Origin: a virus
Length of the DNA: 20,137 nucleotides
Virus record (IMG/VR): IMGVR_UViG_3300034106_000651
Span: 1 to 20,137 of that record
Strand: one strand, 5' to 3'
The position numbers and the translations under genes were made by a program. The notes beneath the pieces were generated by a model that worked only from the letters and a program-made list of their open reading frames with translations, was not told the origin of the DNA and made no database searches. Shown here one piece after another: positions 9,364 through 14,766 of the stretch. Numbering within the stretch: the first letter of the stretch is position 1; every line of letters begins with the position of its first letter.

Positions 9364-10823
9364 TGGCAACAGCTGCTGAAATTGAAAAACAAATTGCAGA
9401 CACGCAAGCAATCATTGACCAGATTGAGAACGCTGAAACTACTGCCCAAGGAACTTTTGTTTATCGTGGTAGGACATACACACCAGCGCAACTTGAGTCA
9501 TTGGCTAAGCCTTATCAGGCTCGTTTAAGTGCTTTGAACAAGATTTATTCTCCTTACGCATCAGCCTCCGCCCAGTTGTCAAGGGCTAGAGAAGTAGCGA
9601 AGAACCCAATCACAGAGTCTCCTACTGGTATGACACAGGCTGAAGCGAACAAGGCTGTCAAAGATGCTGAGGCTTTGCTTGCTACTGCCACTTCAAACTT
9701 AGGCACTGCTGTCATCCCCGCTGAAATTACTGCCTCTGTTTCTTCTGGTCGGCGCGGTCAAAGCGGTATGTCCGAAGCAGAGACAATGAAGATGGCTGCT
9801 GGTTTGGCAAAGATGCCTAAGAAAGAAACCAAAACTGAAAAACTTTCTTCAGATAAAACAAACAAGCCTGGTGTCGGCGGTGGGCCTACAAAGCCAGGTA
9901 TGGCACCAGGAGACACCACGGTCAAGGGTGGTACCAACTACACATGGGACGGAACCAAATGGGCTAAGTCAGGAACAGGTTCTTTTGAAAAAACTGAATC
10001 GACGTTCCGCAAGATGTTCCCATCACAAGCATGGTTGCTTGATTTGGATCGTGGCAAATACCCGAAACTGTTTGAACTTATTCGCCGTGCTGTTGATGGT
10101 CGGATGTATGAAACATCACAGGGACTTGAGCGTTTTGCTGCTGAACTGAAAAACACTGACTTCTATACGGAACTTGCCACCACCGACAAGGTACGCCAAA
10201 TCAAGGCTGTCACTGGCGACCTTGGGTTTGAAGGATCAAACTTCAACAAGTTCCTGACCACCTCAATGAACATGGGTTGGGAAGGCGACACCCTTAAGGC
10301 TGAAACATACAAGGAAGTTTTCCGCAAGGACGACCAAGGTAACTACATCAACACGACAGCGGTACAACGAGCCAAGAAGTCAAACGATTACCTGAAGGTT
10401 GCCAACGTCGGCAAGGCGTACTTCAATAACATCTCTGACTCCACCATCGAGAGTCGCCTGACCGGTGCATTGAACGATGATGATATTCAGCGTCAACAGC
10501 GTGAACTGGCAAAAACCAAGTACGCCCATCTTGGGAATCTCATTGACCAAGGTTTCACTCTTGCTGATCTTTCATCAGGGTTCAAACAACAGGCTGCCCA
10601 ACTTCTTGAAAAAGACGAGAACGCTATTGACATGAGCCAAGCAGATTTTGAAGCCGCCTACAACTACGGCGAGCCAGGTCAGAAACGAATGATGACCAAC
10701 GGTGAGTGGGAGATCATGCTTCGCAGTAACGCCAAGTTTGGTTGGGACAAAACAAACAACGCCAAGGCTGAGGCTCGACAACTTGCCTCTACTATCAGTC
10801 AAGCATTCGGGAGGATTATCTAA
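9363..10823 (+). CDS. Uncharacterised structural-block protein (486 aa) with N-terminal coiled coil
   Basis: The N-terminus (about 1-30, EIEKQIADTQAIIDQIENAE) looks like a coiled coil, followed by Ala-rich helices. A Gly/Pro/Lys/Thr-rich linker lies around 135-190, and then GTNYTWDGTKWAKSG at about 189-203. The C-terminal 280 residues are a folded, aromatic- and charge-rich region beginning near TFRKMFPSQAWLLDLDRGKY. This includes NTDFYTELATTDKVRQIKA and VTGDLGFEGSNFN, a pattern I associate loosely with other phage head-block proteins. There are no membrane segments or catalytic motifs. The start overlaps the previous stop (TAATG) with AAGGA at 9349-9353. Its TAA overlaps the following start in the same way. 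The role is unknown; a minor capsid, neck or ejection protein is the likeliest reading. Confidence 0.75.
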   Translation: MATAAEIEKQIADTQAIIDQIENAETTAQGTFVYRGRTYTPAQLESLAKPYQARLSALNKIYSPYASASAQLSRAREVAKNPITESPTGMTQAEANKAVKDAEALLATATSNLGTAVIPAEITASVSSGRRGQSGMSEAETMKMAAGLAKMPKKETKTEKLSSDKTNKPGVGGGPTKPGMAPGDTTVKGGTNYTWDGTKWAKSGTGSFEKTESTFRKMFPSQAWLLDLDRGKYPKLFELIRRAVDGRMYETSQGLERFAAELKNTDFYTELATTDKVRQIKAVTGDLGFEGSNFNKFLTTSMNMGWEGDTLKAETYKEVFRKDDQGNYINTTAVQRAKKSNDYLKVANVGKAYFNNISDSTIESRLTGALNDDDIQRQQRELAKTKYAHLGNLIDQGFTLADLSSGFKQQAAQLLEKDENAIDMSQADFEAAYNYGEPGQKRMMTNGEWEIMLRSNAKFGWDKTNNAKAEARQLASTISQAFGRII

Positions 10824-11692
10824 TGGAAGACCAGTCAGCATTTGACATTCTTTTGAATACCTTAAAGTATTACGGTTTAGTGAAAGAGGGCGACACCGCG
10901 CTTTTTGAGACAATCAAAACGGCATGGACAGGAAAACAAATCGGACCTGGTGATGGCCCTGATGAAGTTGGCATAGCCCTGCGTGACAATGAAACATTCC
11001 AGGCTCGTTTCCCTGCAAACAAAGCACTTAAAGACCAAGGAAAACCACAGTATTCTGTTACTAGGTACTTGCAACTTGAAGGCGATTACAAAGCAGCTTT
11101 GCAAGAAGCCGGTTTGCCAGCGGATTTTTACGATCAACCAAGCGATTTCCAAGCGTGGATTGCTGGCGGGACTTCCGTCAACGAAGTAAGAGATCGCGCA
11201 CAACTTGGCTATCAGGCTGTTCGACAGTCCAACCCTCAAGTCATCGCAGAGTTCAAGCGTCTCTACGGTGTCAACGAAGGCGAACTGGCTGCATACTTCA
11301 TTGATCCTGAACGGATGCGTCCGACCTTTGATCGTTACGAAGCAGAGCGTCAAGCCCGTTCAGCCCAGATCGCAGCGCAAGCCACAACCCAAGCAGGCTT
11401 CACCCTCGGTCAGCAACAGGCTGAAGAACTAGCCCGTGCCGGTGTCACACAAGAACAAGCACAAGCAGGCTTCACCGCTTTAGGCGACACACGGGAACTG
11501 TTCCAAACGTCGCTCGCAGGCGAACAGCAAATCACTCAGCAAGAACAAATCGCAGGCACCTTCAACACGAACGCTGAAGCCCGCCAAAAAATTGCAGCTC
11601 GCAGGCGTGGACGACAAGCAGCGTTTGAATCTGGTGGTGGCTTCGCCACAGGTCAAACAGGTGTCGCAGGTCTTTCTACTGTAGGGCAGTAG
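10823..11692 (+). CDS. Uncharacterised structural-block protein (289 aa), Gln/Ala-rich C-terminus
   Basis: The N-terminal 150 residues look folded, with aromatic and acidic helices such as YLQLEGDYKAALQEAGLPAD and FYDQPSDFQAWIAGG. They are followed by RAQLGYQAVRQSNPQVIAEF and an LAAYFIDPERM segment near residue 155. The last 120 residues are Gln/Ala/Glu-rich, predicted helical, and end in a basic patch (IAARRRGRQAAFES) and a flexible Gly/Thr tail. The start is strongly supported: TAATG overlap plus GGAGG at 10810-10814, eight bases upstream. It is the last gene of the coupled run, and the next gene is separated by 154 bases holding a candidate promoter. I infer a minor head or ejection protein. 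A second scaffold-like role is possible given the Gln-rich helices, but there is no direct evidence. Confidence 0.75.
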   Translation: MEDQSAFDILLNTLKYYGLVKEGDTALFETIKTAWTGKQIGPGDGPDEVGIALRDNETFQARFPANKALKDQGKPQYSVTRYLQLEGDYKAALQEAGLPADFYDQPSDFQAWIAGGTSVNEVRDRAQLGYQAVRQSNPQVIAEFKRLYGVNEGELAAYFIDPERMRPTFDRYEAERQARSAQIAAQATTQAGFTLGQQQAEELARAGVTQEQAQAGFTALGDTRELFQTSLAGEQQITQQEQIAGTFNTNAEARQKIAARRRGRQAAFESGGGFATGQTGVAGLSTVGQ

Positions 11693-11709
11693 CATAAAAA
11701 AAATACCTG

Positions 11710-11718
11710 TGTTACTGT
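11710..11718 (+). promoter_or_regulatory. Candidate extended -10 promoter for scaffold/capsid
   Basis: The string TGTTACTGT matches the extended -10 form TGnTAnnnT and lies in TGTGTTACTGTAA. Almost the same string, TGTGTTACTATAA, precedes the first basic protein gene near 13376. No -35 hexamer is recognisable 17 bases upstream. Transcription would begin near 11725 and give a leader of about 120 bases. Confidence 0.45.
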
Positions 11719-11846
11719 AAGTCTGATCCCGATGGGAAGACACATAGGTAACCCCCCCGTGCCTATGTCGTAAATAGGGGTGTAACAATTTAACGCAGCC
11801 ACCACAACCCTCCAGTGTGGTGTGGGCAGAAAACGGAGTGTGCCAA
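11719..11846 (+). promoter_or_regulatory. Structured 5' leader with three hairpins
   Basis: This gap has no credible ORF. It can fold into three successive hairpins. The first is 11721-11741: GTCT and TCCC pair with GGGA and AGAC around a GAT loop, with a two-base bulge. The second is 11742-11768: ACATAGGTA with TGCCTATGT, including one G-T pair, around a nine-base C-rich loop. The third is 11800-11822: CACCACA with TGTGGTG, around a nine-base loop, and it ends 12 bases before the GGAG of the scaffold gene. None has a T-run, so they do not look like intrinsic terminators. mRNA stability or translation control of the capsid genes is an inference. Confidence 0.4.
11835..11838 (+). promoter_or_regulatory. 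Ribosome binding site deciding the scaffold start
   Basis: GGAG lies eight bases before the ATG at 11847. An in-frame GTG at 11817 would place the start inside the third hairpin without a comparable site, so the ATG is preferred. Confidence 0.6.
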
Positions 11847-12308
11847 ATGTCAGAGATCGACTACGAAGATTACTCGGACGACGACCAGCAAGAACCACGC
11901 AAGGACCCAGTCCGAGCAAGGCTCAAGCAGTTGGAAAAGCAGAACGCAGAACTAAGTCGGTTGGTTGAACAAGCCAACTCAGCACAGCGGGAACTGACTT
12001 TTACTAAGGCAGGGATCAACCCTGACGAACCAAGGTTTAAGTATTTCCTTAAAGGCTACGACGGTGAACTTACTGTGGATGCAATCCGACAGGCCGCAGA
12101 AGAAGCACAATTGCTTACACCCCAGAACCCAGTCAATGACTCGGATAAGGCAGCATGGCAGCAGTCCAACAGGATTGCAGCTGGAGCCGAATCAGGATCA
12201 GATGGGCCTTCATGGATGAAGCGAATCGCAGACGCTGGTTCCGAGGAAGAATTGATGGCGGTTTTCGCTGAGGCGCAAGCCCAAGGCATTGACCTTGGAT
12301 CAATTTAA
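11847..12308 (+). CDS. Probable capsid scaffolding protein
   Basis: The protein is 153 residues from the ATG at 11847. It is very acidic at the N-terminus (MSEIDYEDYSDDDQQEP), then shows a coiled-coil-like helix at about 28-55 (LKQLEKQNAELSRLVEQANS). The C-terminal half is polar and helical, ending in MAVFAEAQAQGIDLGSI. Acidic, coiled-coil proteins encoded immediately before the major capsid protein are the classic layout of phage scaffolds, which template prohead assembly and leave before or during packaging. There is no protease motif, so it is not a protease-scaffold fusion. The capsid gene starts 28 bases downstream, likely on the same transcript from the 11710 promoter. The function is inferred from composition and position. 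Confidence 0.75.
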   Translation: MSEIDYEDYSDDDQQEPRKDPVRARLKQLEKQNAELSRLVEQANSAQRELTFTKAGINPDEPRFKYFLKGYDGELTVDAIRQAAEEAQLLTPQNPVNDSDKAAWQQSNRIAAGAESGSDGPSWMKRIADAGSEEELMAVFAEAQAQGIDLGSI

Positions 12309-12336
12309 CCCCTCTACCTATTAAGGAAAAAACCAA

Positions 12337-13317
12337 ATGGCTGACTATTACGCAGCAGAAATCGGCACCGCCAACCTCTCGGTTGATCAGATTGCCTTTG
12401 AAAAGATGGCATATTTTGCCCTCCGTCCAGAGATGTACTTTGACCAGTTCGCAGATGTTCAAGCAACAAATGCAACGAACCCTGGTTCATCTATCAAGTT
12501 CACCGTCTTCGCTGACCTTGCAGCAGCTACTACTCCTCTTGGCGAAGCCGAGGATGTAACTCCTGTTTCAATGTCTGACAGCCAGGTCACCGTTACTCTT
12601 GAGGAGTATGGTAACGCCACTGTCACCACAGCGAAGTTGCGCGCATCTTCGTTCATGCCTGTTGACCCAGTTGCAGCTCAGGCTGTTGGTTACAACGCTG
12701 GTTTGTCAATTGACACCATCGCTCGTAATGTTGTTCAGGCTGGCGACAATGTGATTTACGCAACCGGTGGTGCTGTTGATCCATCAAGCCGTACAACGGT
12801 TAACGCAGATGACACCCTTGCAGCTAACGATGTCCGTCGAGTCGTCGCTCAGTTGCGTGGTGCAAATGTGCCAACCATCAACGGTTCATATGTTGGCTTC
12901 ATCCACCCCGACGTGTCTTACGACTTCCGTTCGGCAACCGATGCAGCAGCATGGCGTACCCCAGCGAACTATGTAAATCCTGAAGGCATTTACAACGGTG
13001 AAATCGGAATGTTTGAAGGCGTTCGCTTCATGGAGTCCTCACGCGCTCCATTGTTTGCTAACGCATCCAACAACAGCGGTTCTGCTGGAACCATCGACGT
13101 GTACGGCACATTGATCATGGGTCGCCAGGCTCTCGCTAAGGGTGTTTCCCTTGGTGGCGAGTACGGCGCACAGCCAACGATCGTGTACGGCACAGTGACC
13201 GACCTCCTCAAGCGTTTCCGCCCTGTGGGTTGGAAGCACTTCGTGGGTTACGGTGTGTTCCGTCAGGAAGCCCTCCGTCGTATCGAGTCGGCTTCGTCCA
13301 TCGGCACCAACGCCTAA
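12337..13317 (+). CDS. Major capsid protein, N4-gp56-like HK97 fold
   Basis: This 326-residue protein forms the capsid shell. The N-terminal helix region (AFEKMAYFALRPEMYFDQFA), the strand-turn segments ATTPLGEAEDVTPVSMSDS and VTVTLEEYGNATVTT, and a later HPDVSYDFR (about 190-198) are typical of the N4-gp56-type major capsid family. That family uses the HK97 fold with an extended loop. It lies straight after a scaffold-like gene. AAGGA at 12323-12327 stands nine bases before the ATG. The gene ends in a double stop (TAATAA) and is followed 25 bases later by a strong UUCG terminator, consistent with high, isolated expression. No N-terminal cleavage site is obvious. The family name comes from recognition of the sequence pattern, not from a search. 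Confidence 0.88.
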   Translation: MADYYAAEIGTANLSVDQIAFEKMAYFALRPEMYFDQFADVQATNATNPGSSIKFTVFADLAAATTPLGEAEDVTPVSMSDSQVTVTLEEYGNATVTTAKLRASSFMPVDPVAAQAVGYNAGLSIDTIARNVVQAGDNVIYATGGAVDPSSRTTVNADDTLAANDVRRVVAQLRGANVPTINGSYVGFIHPDVSYDFRSATDAAAWRTPANYVNPEGIYNGEIGMFEGVRFMESSRAPLFANASNNSGSAGTIDVYGTLIMGRQALAKGVSLGGEYGAQPTIVYGTVTDLLKRFRPVGWKHFVGYGVFRQEALRRIESASSIGTNA

Positions 13318-13341
13318 TAATTTCCGACAAGGAATTAGCAG

Positions 13342-13376
13342 AAACCCCCTGCCTTCGGGCGGGGGGTTTTTGTTTT
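13342..13376 (+). terminator. Rho-independent terminator after the major capsid gene
   Basis: A 12-base-pair stem pairs AAACCCCCTGCC (13342-13353) with GGCGGGGGGTTT (13358-13369), including one T-G pair. The loop is TTCG closed by C-G, the very stable UUCG tetraloop. A T-rich tail (TTTTTGTTTT) follows. A promoter-like element starts two bases beyond it. Confidence 0.92.
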
Positions 13377-13377
13377 G

Positions 13378-13386
13378 TGTTACTAT
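13378..13386 (+). promoter_or_regulatory. Extended -10 promoter for the first basic protein gene
   Basis: TGTTACTAT fits TGnTAnnnT. The predicted start near 13393 gives a 25-base leader with the GGAGG site. A -35 at normal spacing would fall inside the capsid terminator stem and shows no match, so the element probably relies on the TG extension. The same spacing recurs in copy B. Confidence 0.55.
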
Positions 13387-13405
13387 AAATTCACCCACCC
13401 GATTT

Positions 13406-13410
13406 GGAGG
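13406..13410 (+). promoter_or_regulatory. Ribosome binding site fixing the 13418 start
   Basis: A perfect GGAGG lies seven bases before the ATG at 13418. The open frame extends back to 13253 inside the capsid gene, but this site and the conserved copy B context fix 13418 as the start. Confidence 0.85.
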
Positions 13411-13417
13411 AATACAT

Positions 13418-13714
13418 ATGGCCGCTAAGAAGGCTCCCGCAAAAAAAGCAGCACCTGCTAAGGCTACTGGTCGCAAGCCAGCCGACTTCATGGGTGCAAA
13501 AATTGGCACCAGTGCAGCCGCTAAGCGCATGGCTGACGAAGGAATGACAGCAAAGTCAAAGGCTGTCAAGGCCGCACAGCGCCGTGGCGCAAGTGGTGTC
13601 GCCACCGCAGCAGCAGGAAGCAATGCTTATTACGCAACAGTCAAGAAGGCAAAGGGTTACAAAGTAAGTGACACCGATGCTTCGTATGCAGCAAGAAACA
13701 AGAAGAAGAAGTAA
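13418..13714 (+). CDS. Lys/Ala-rich basic protein A, putative DNA- or capsid-binding
   Basis: This is a 98-residue, strongly basic protein beginning MAAKKAPAKKAAPAKATGRK and ending RNKKKK. The N-terminal tail resembles the KA/KP-rich tails of histone H1-like and actinobacterial HU-type proteins, which bind DNA by charge. The middle (TSAAAKRMADEGMTAKSKAV) is probably helical, and SNAYYATVKKAKGYKV adds aromatic residues. It shares its first ten residues and its lysine-only C-terminus with the next protein (13817), while the centres differ. It has its own promoter, ribosome site and downstream terminator, suggesting high late expression. Plausible roles are DNA condensation in the head, capsid decoration or a host-directed nucleoid factor. 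No family was identified with certainty. Confidence 0.8.
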   Translation: MAAKKAPAKKAAPAKATGRKPADFMGAKIGTSAAAKRMADEGMTAKSKAVKAAQRRGASGVATAAAGSNAYYATVKKAKGYKVSDTDASYAARNKKKK

Positions 13715-13740
13715 TTAGTTTTTAACTGATCCTTTCAAGC

Positions 13741-13775
13741 AAAGCCTCTCGTCTTCGGACGGGGGGTTTTTGTTT
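13741..13775 (+). terminator. Rho-independent terminator after basic protein A
   Basis: The stem pairs AAAGCCTCTCGTC (13741-13753) with GACGGGGGGTTTT (13758-13770) around a TTCG loop, with three G-T pairs, followed by T and GTTT. The right arm keeps the GGGGGG of the capsid terminator while the left arm has drifted, so the stem is weakened. This is as expected for a duplicated copy. Confidence 0.88.
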
Positions 13776-13776
13776 G

Positions 13777-13785
13777 TGTTAGGGT
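13777..13785 (+). promoter_or_regulatory. Extended -10 promoter for the second basic protein gene
   Basis: TGTTAGGGT fits TGnTAnnnT and holds the same distance to the ribosome site and ATG as copy A. The central three bases differ (GGG versus CTA), so strength may differ. No -35 is visible because that position is the terminator stem. Confidence 0.5.
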
Positions 13786-13804
13786 AAATGCACTTACTCG
13801 ATTT

Positions 13805-13809
13805 GGAGG
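13805..13809 (+). promoter_or_regulatory. Ribosome binding site choosing 13817 over 13811
   Basis: GGAGG is one base from an ATG at 13811 and seven bases from the in-frame ATG at 13817. Only the second spacing works, and it equals that of copy A. Confidence 0.8.
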
Positions 13810-13816
13810 AATGATT

Positions 13817-14158
13817 ATGGCCGCTAAGAAGGCTCCCGCAAAGAAGATGGTTGCACCTAAGAAGACAGGGAAGACTGCTGATTCCAGCAAGTTGACTCTA
13901 TCGCAAAAGAAGAATCTTGCAGCAAGCGCAAAGATGCGTACTGACGCTGCTGGTCGTTCGGGAATGGGCGAGACAGCAACATCAAATATAAGGTTTAAGG
14001 GTGGTAATGCGATGTCTTCGGCAAACAAAACAGCCCTTGCTGCAGCCGACAAAGCATCCAAGTCTGGTGGTAGTCCAACAACTGCGTTTGTAAAAAGTTT
14101 GCGCGCTGCAGGGAAAGCTGCAGAACAAGCAGCAGCCATGAGAAAGAAAAAGAAGTAG
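13817..14158 (+). CDS. Lys/Ala-rich basic protein B, paralogous ends with protein A
   Basis: The protein has 113 residues from 13817. It starts with the same ten residues as protein A (MAAKKAPAKK) and ends RKKKK. The central part is different: LTLSQKKNLAASAKMRTDAA, then a Gly-containing stretch, then an Ala/Lys helix (SLRAAGKAAEQAAAMRK). The shared ends with unlike centres suggest duplication of the regulatory front followed by recombination or fast divergence. It is flanked by its own promoter and a UUCG terminator. Function is unknown. As for protein A, nucleic-acid binding is a charge-based inference, and a decoration or cement role next to the capsid gene is an alternative. Confidence 0.8.
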   Translation: MAAKKAPAKKMVAPKKTGKTADSSKLTLSQKKNLAASAKMRTDAAGRSGMGETATSNIRFKGGNAMSSANKTALAAADKASKSGGSPTTAFVKSLRAAGKAAEQAAAMRKKKK

Positions 14159-14171
14159 TAACTCTTTTAAG

Positions 14172-14203
14172 CAAAGCCCCTCGCTTCGGTGAGGGGCTTT
14201 TGC
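14172..14203 (+). terminator. Rho-independent terminator after basic protein B
   Basis: The stem AAAGCCCCTCGC (14173-14184) pairs with GTGAGGGGCTTT (14189-14200) around TTCG, with one G-T pair. A short T-run follows. The upstream string AAGCAAAGCC is shared with the 13741 terminator, so the 3' ends of the two basic genes are also related. Confidence 0.9.
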
Positions 14204-14209
14204 TATTCT
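14201..14209 (+). promoter_or_regulatory. Extended -10 promoter giving a leaderless start
   Basis: TGCTATTCT fits TGnTAnnnT and directly follows the terminator. Counting six bases from the end of the hexamer places transcription start on the A of the ATG at 14216. No ribosome site fits between, so a leaderless mRNA is predicted. Confidence 0.45.
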
Positions 14210-14215
14210 CAACAC

Positions 14216-14473
14216 ATGGCAACATTCAGTCCCCCAACAGACAACCTTGTGGCATGGGCCGACCGGTATGAAACAGGGATCTTTGCGGCGTTACGCCCAG
14301 GGCGACGTGGACGCAATGTGTTCAAAAAGACAGACGGATCATTCACTGAGAACCAGCCGTTTGACCCAGCCGAGATTGCTATCACCTACCACGGTGGTCA
14401 TGTCCACCCGTTGACCGCGCAGGAAGAAGCAGACCTTAGGGACGCTGGCTATGGAGATTACATAACGCCATGA
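14216..14473 (+). CDS. Small conserved-looking phage protein (85 aa)
   Basis: The protein reads as one compact domain: an ADRYETGIFAALRPGRRGRN segment (about 15-34), TDGSFTENQPFDPAEIAITY (about 39-58), a GGHVHPLT motif and an EEADLRDAGYGDYI end. The pattern of a Tyr/Arg-rich strand, an FTENQPF turn and a C-terminal AGYG is one I associate loosely with small proteins of the phage head-to-tail region, but I cannot name the family. The ATG at 14216 is chosen because the alternative GTG at 14189 lies in the terminator stem. It appears to be leaderless. Its TGA overlaps the next ATG (ATGA). A virion role is inferred from position. Confidence 0.75.
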   Translation: MATFSPPTDNLVAWADRYETGIFAALRPGRRGRNVFKKTDGSFTENQPFDPAEIAITYHGGHVHPLTAQEEADLRDAGYGDYITP

Positions 14474-14766
14474 AACACAGAGAGACACATCCAAACTTGG
14501 ATGTTGAGGGGTGCTTTGGATGTCGAGTTGCCGGTGTCAGTTTTGGTGCCAACGAATCAACGACCCGTGGGGCGCAAGTGAAGGCGATTAACCAGCGGGA
14601 AAAAGGTTGGAATCGTGATATGCCTGCGTATAAGCGTTTGCGTGATCAGGGTTTGCAACCACGCCAGATTGACGGGGCTGCTTTGTTGGAATCTTCTGCT
14701 ACAGAGAAATGGCAGATTGAAGGCACAACTGTTGCTGAGGCTAAGCCGGTCAGTTCAGAGTCGTGA
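14470..14766 (+). CDS. Small phage protein with a Cys-x2-Cys motif (98 aa)
   Basis: The N-terminus MKHRETHPNLDVEGCFGCRV contains two histidines and a CFGC pair, which could bind zinc as a small knuckle, although no second CxxC is present. The rest is polar: AGVSFGANESTTRG, then a helix NQREKGWNRDMPAYKRLRDQ and LQPRQIDGAALLE. I recall similar short proteins (HPNLDVxGCFGC followed by YKRLRxQGLQP) in environmental phages, without known function. The start overlaps the previous stop as ATGA, and the best ribosome site (GGAG at 14453) is distant, so coupling is likely. The TGA overlaps the next gene's GTG start. A DNA-binding or virion role is possible but unproven. Confidence 0.75.
   Translation: MKHRETHPNLDVEGCFGCRVAGVSFGANESTTRGAQVKAINQREKGWNRDMPAYKRLRDQGLQPRQIDGAALLESSATEKWQIEGTTVAEAKPVSSES

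Larger units (their letters stand above)
13361..13446 (+). repeat. Duplicated terminator-promoter-RBS-start cassette, copy A
   Basis: Copy A runs from the 3' arm of the capsid terminator through the promoter, leader and first codons of the basic protein gene at 13418. It matches 13761-13845 in GGGGGGTTTTTG, TGTGTTA, CGATTTGGAGGAAT and ATGGCCGCTAAGAAGGCTCC. Differences concentrate in the spacer between -10 and ribosome site. Confidence 0.85.
13761..13845 (+). repeat. Duplicated terminator-promoter-RBS-start cassette, copy B
   Basis: This is the partner of copy A, about 400 bases downstream. The 10 N-terminal codons, ribosome site and extended -10 framework are kept. A one-base length difference lies in the T/G run before the promoter. 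Confidence 0.85.

Noticed and set aside
11742-11768. Hairpin read as a terminator of the preceding operon
   Set aside because: The stem is AT-rich with a large loop and has no following T-run, unlike the three UUCG terminators nearby.
11817-11846. GTG start for the scaffold ten codons earlier
   Set aside because: It lies in a hairpin stem with no fitting ribosome site, whereas the ATG at 11847 has GGAG at eight bases.
13253-13417. Upstream extension of the first basic protein into the capsid gene
   Set aside because: It would overlap the capsid C-terminus and cross the terminator and promoter. The GGAGG at 13406 and the identical copy B context fix the start at 13418.
14189-14215. GTG start for the 85-residue protein nine codons earlier
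   Set aside because: The codons are the 3' arm of the terminator; the ATG at 14216 matches the predicted transcription start.
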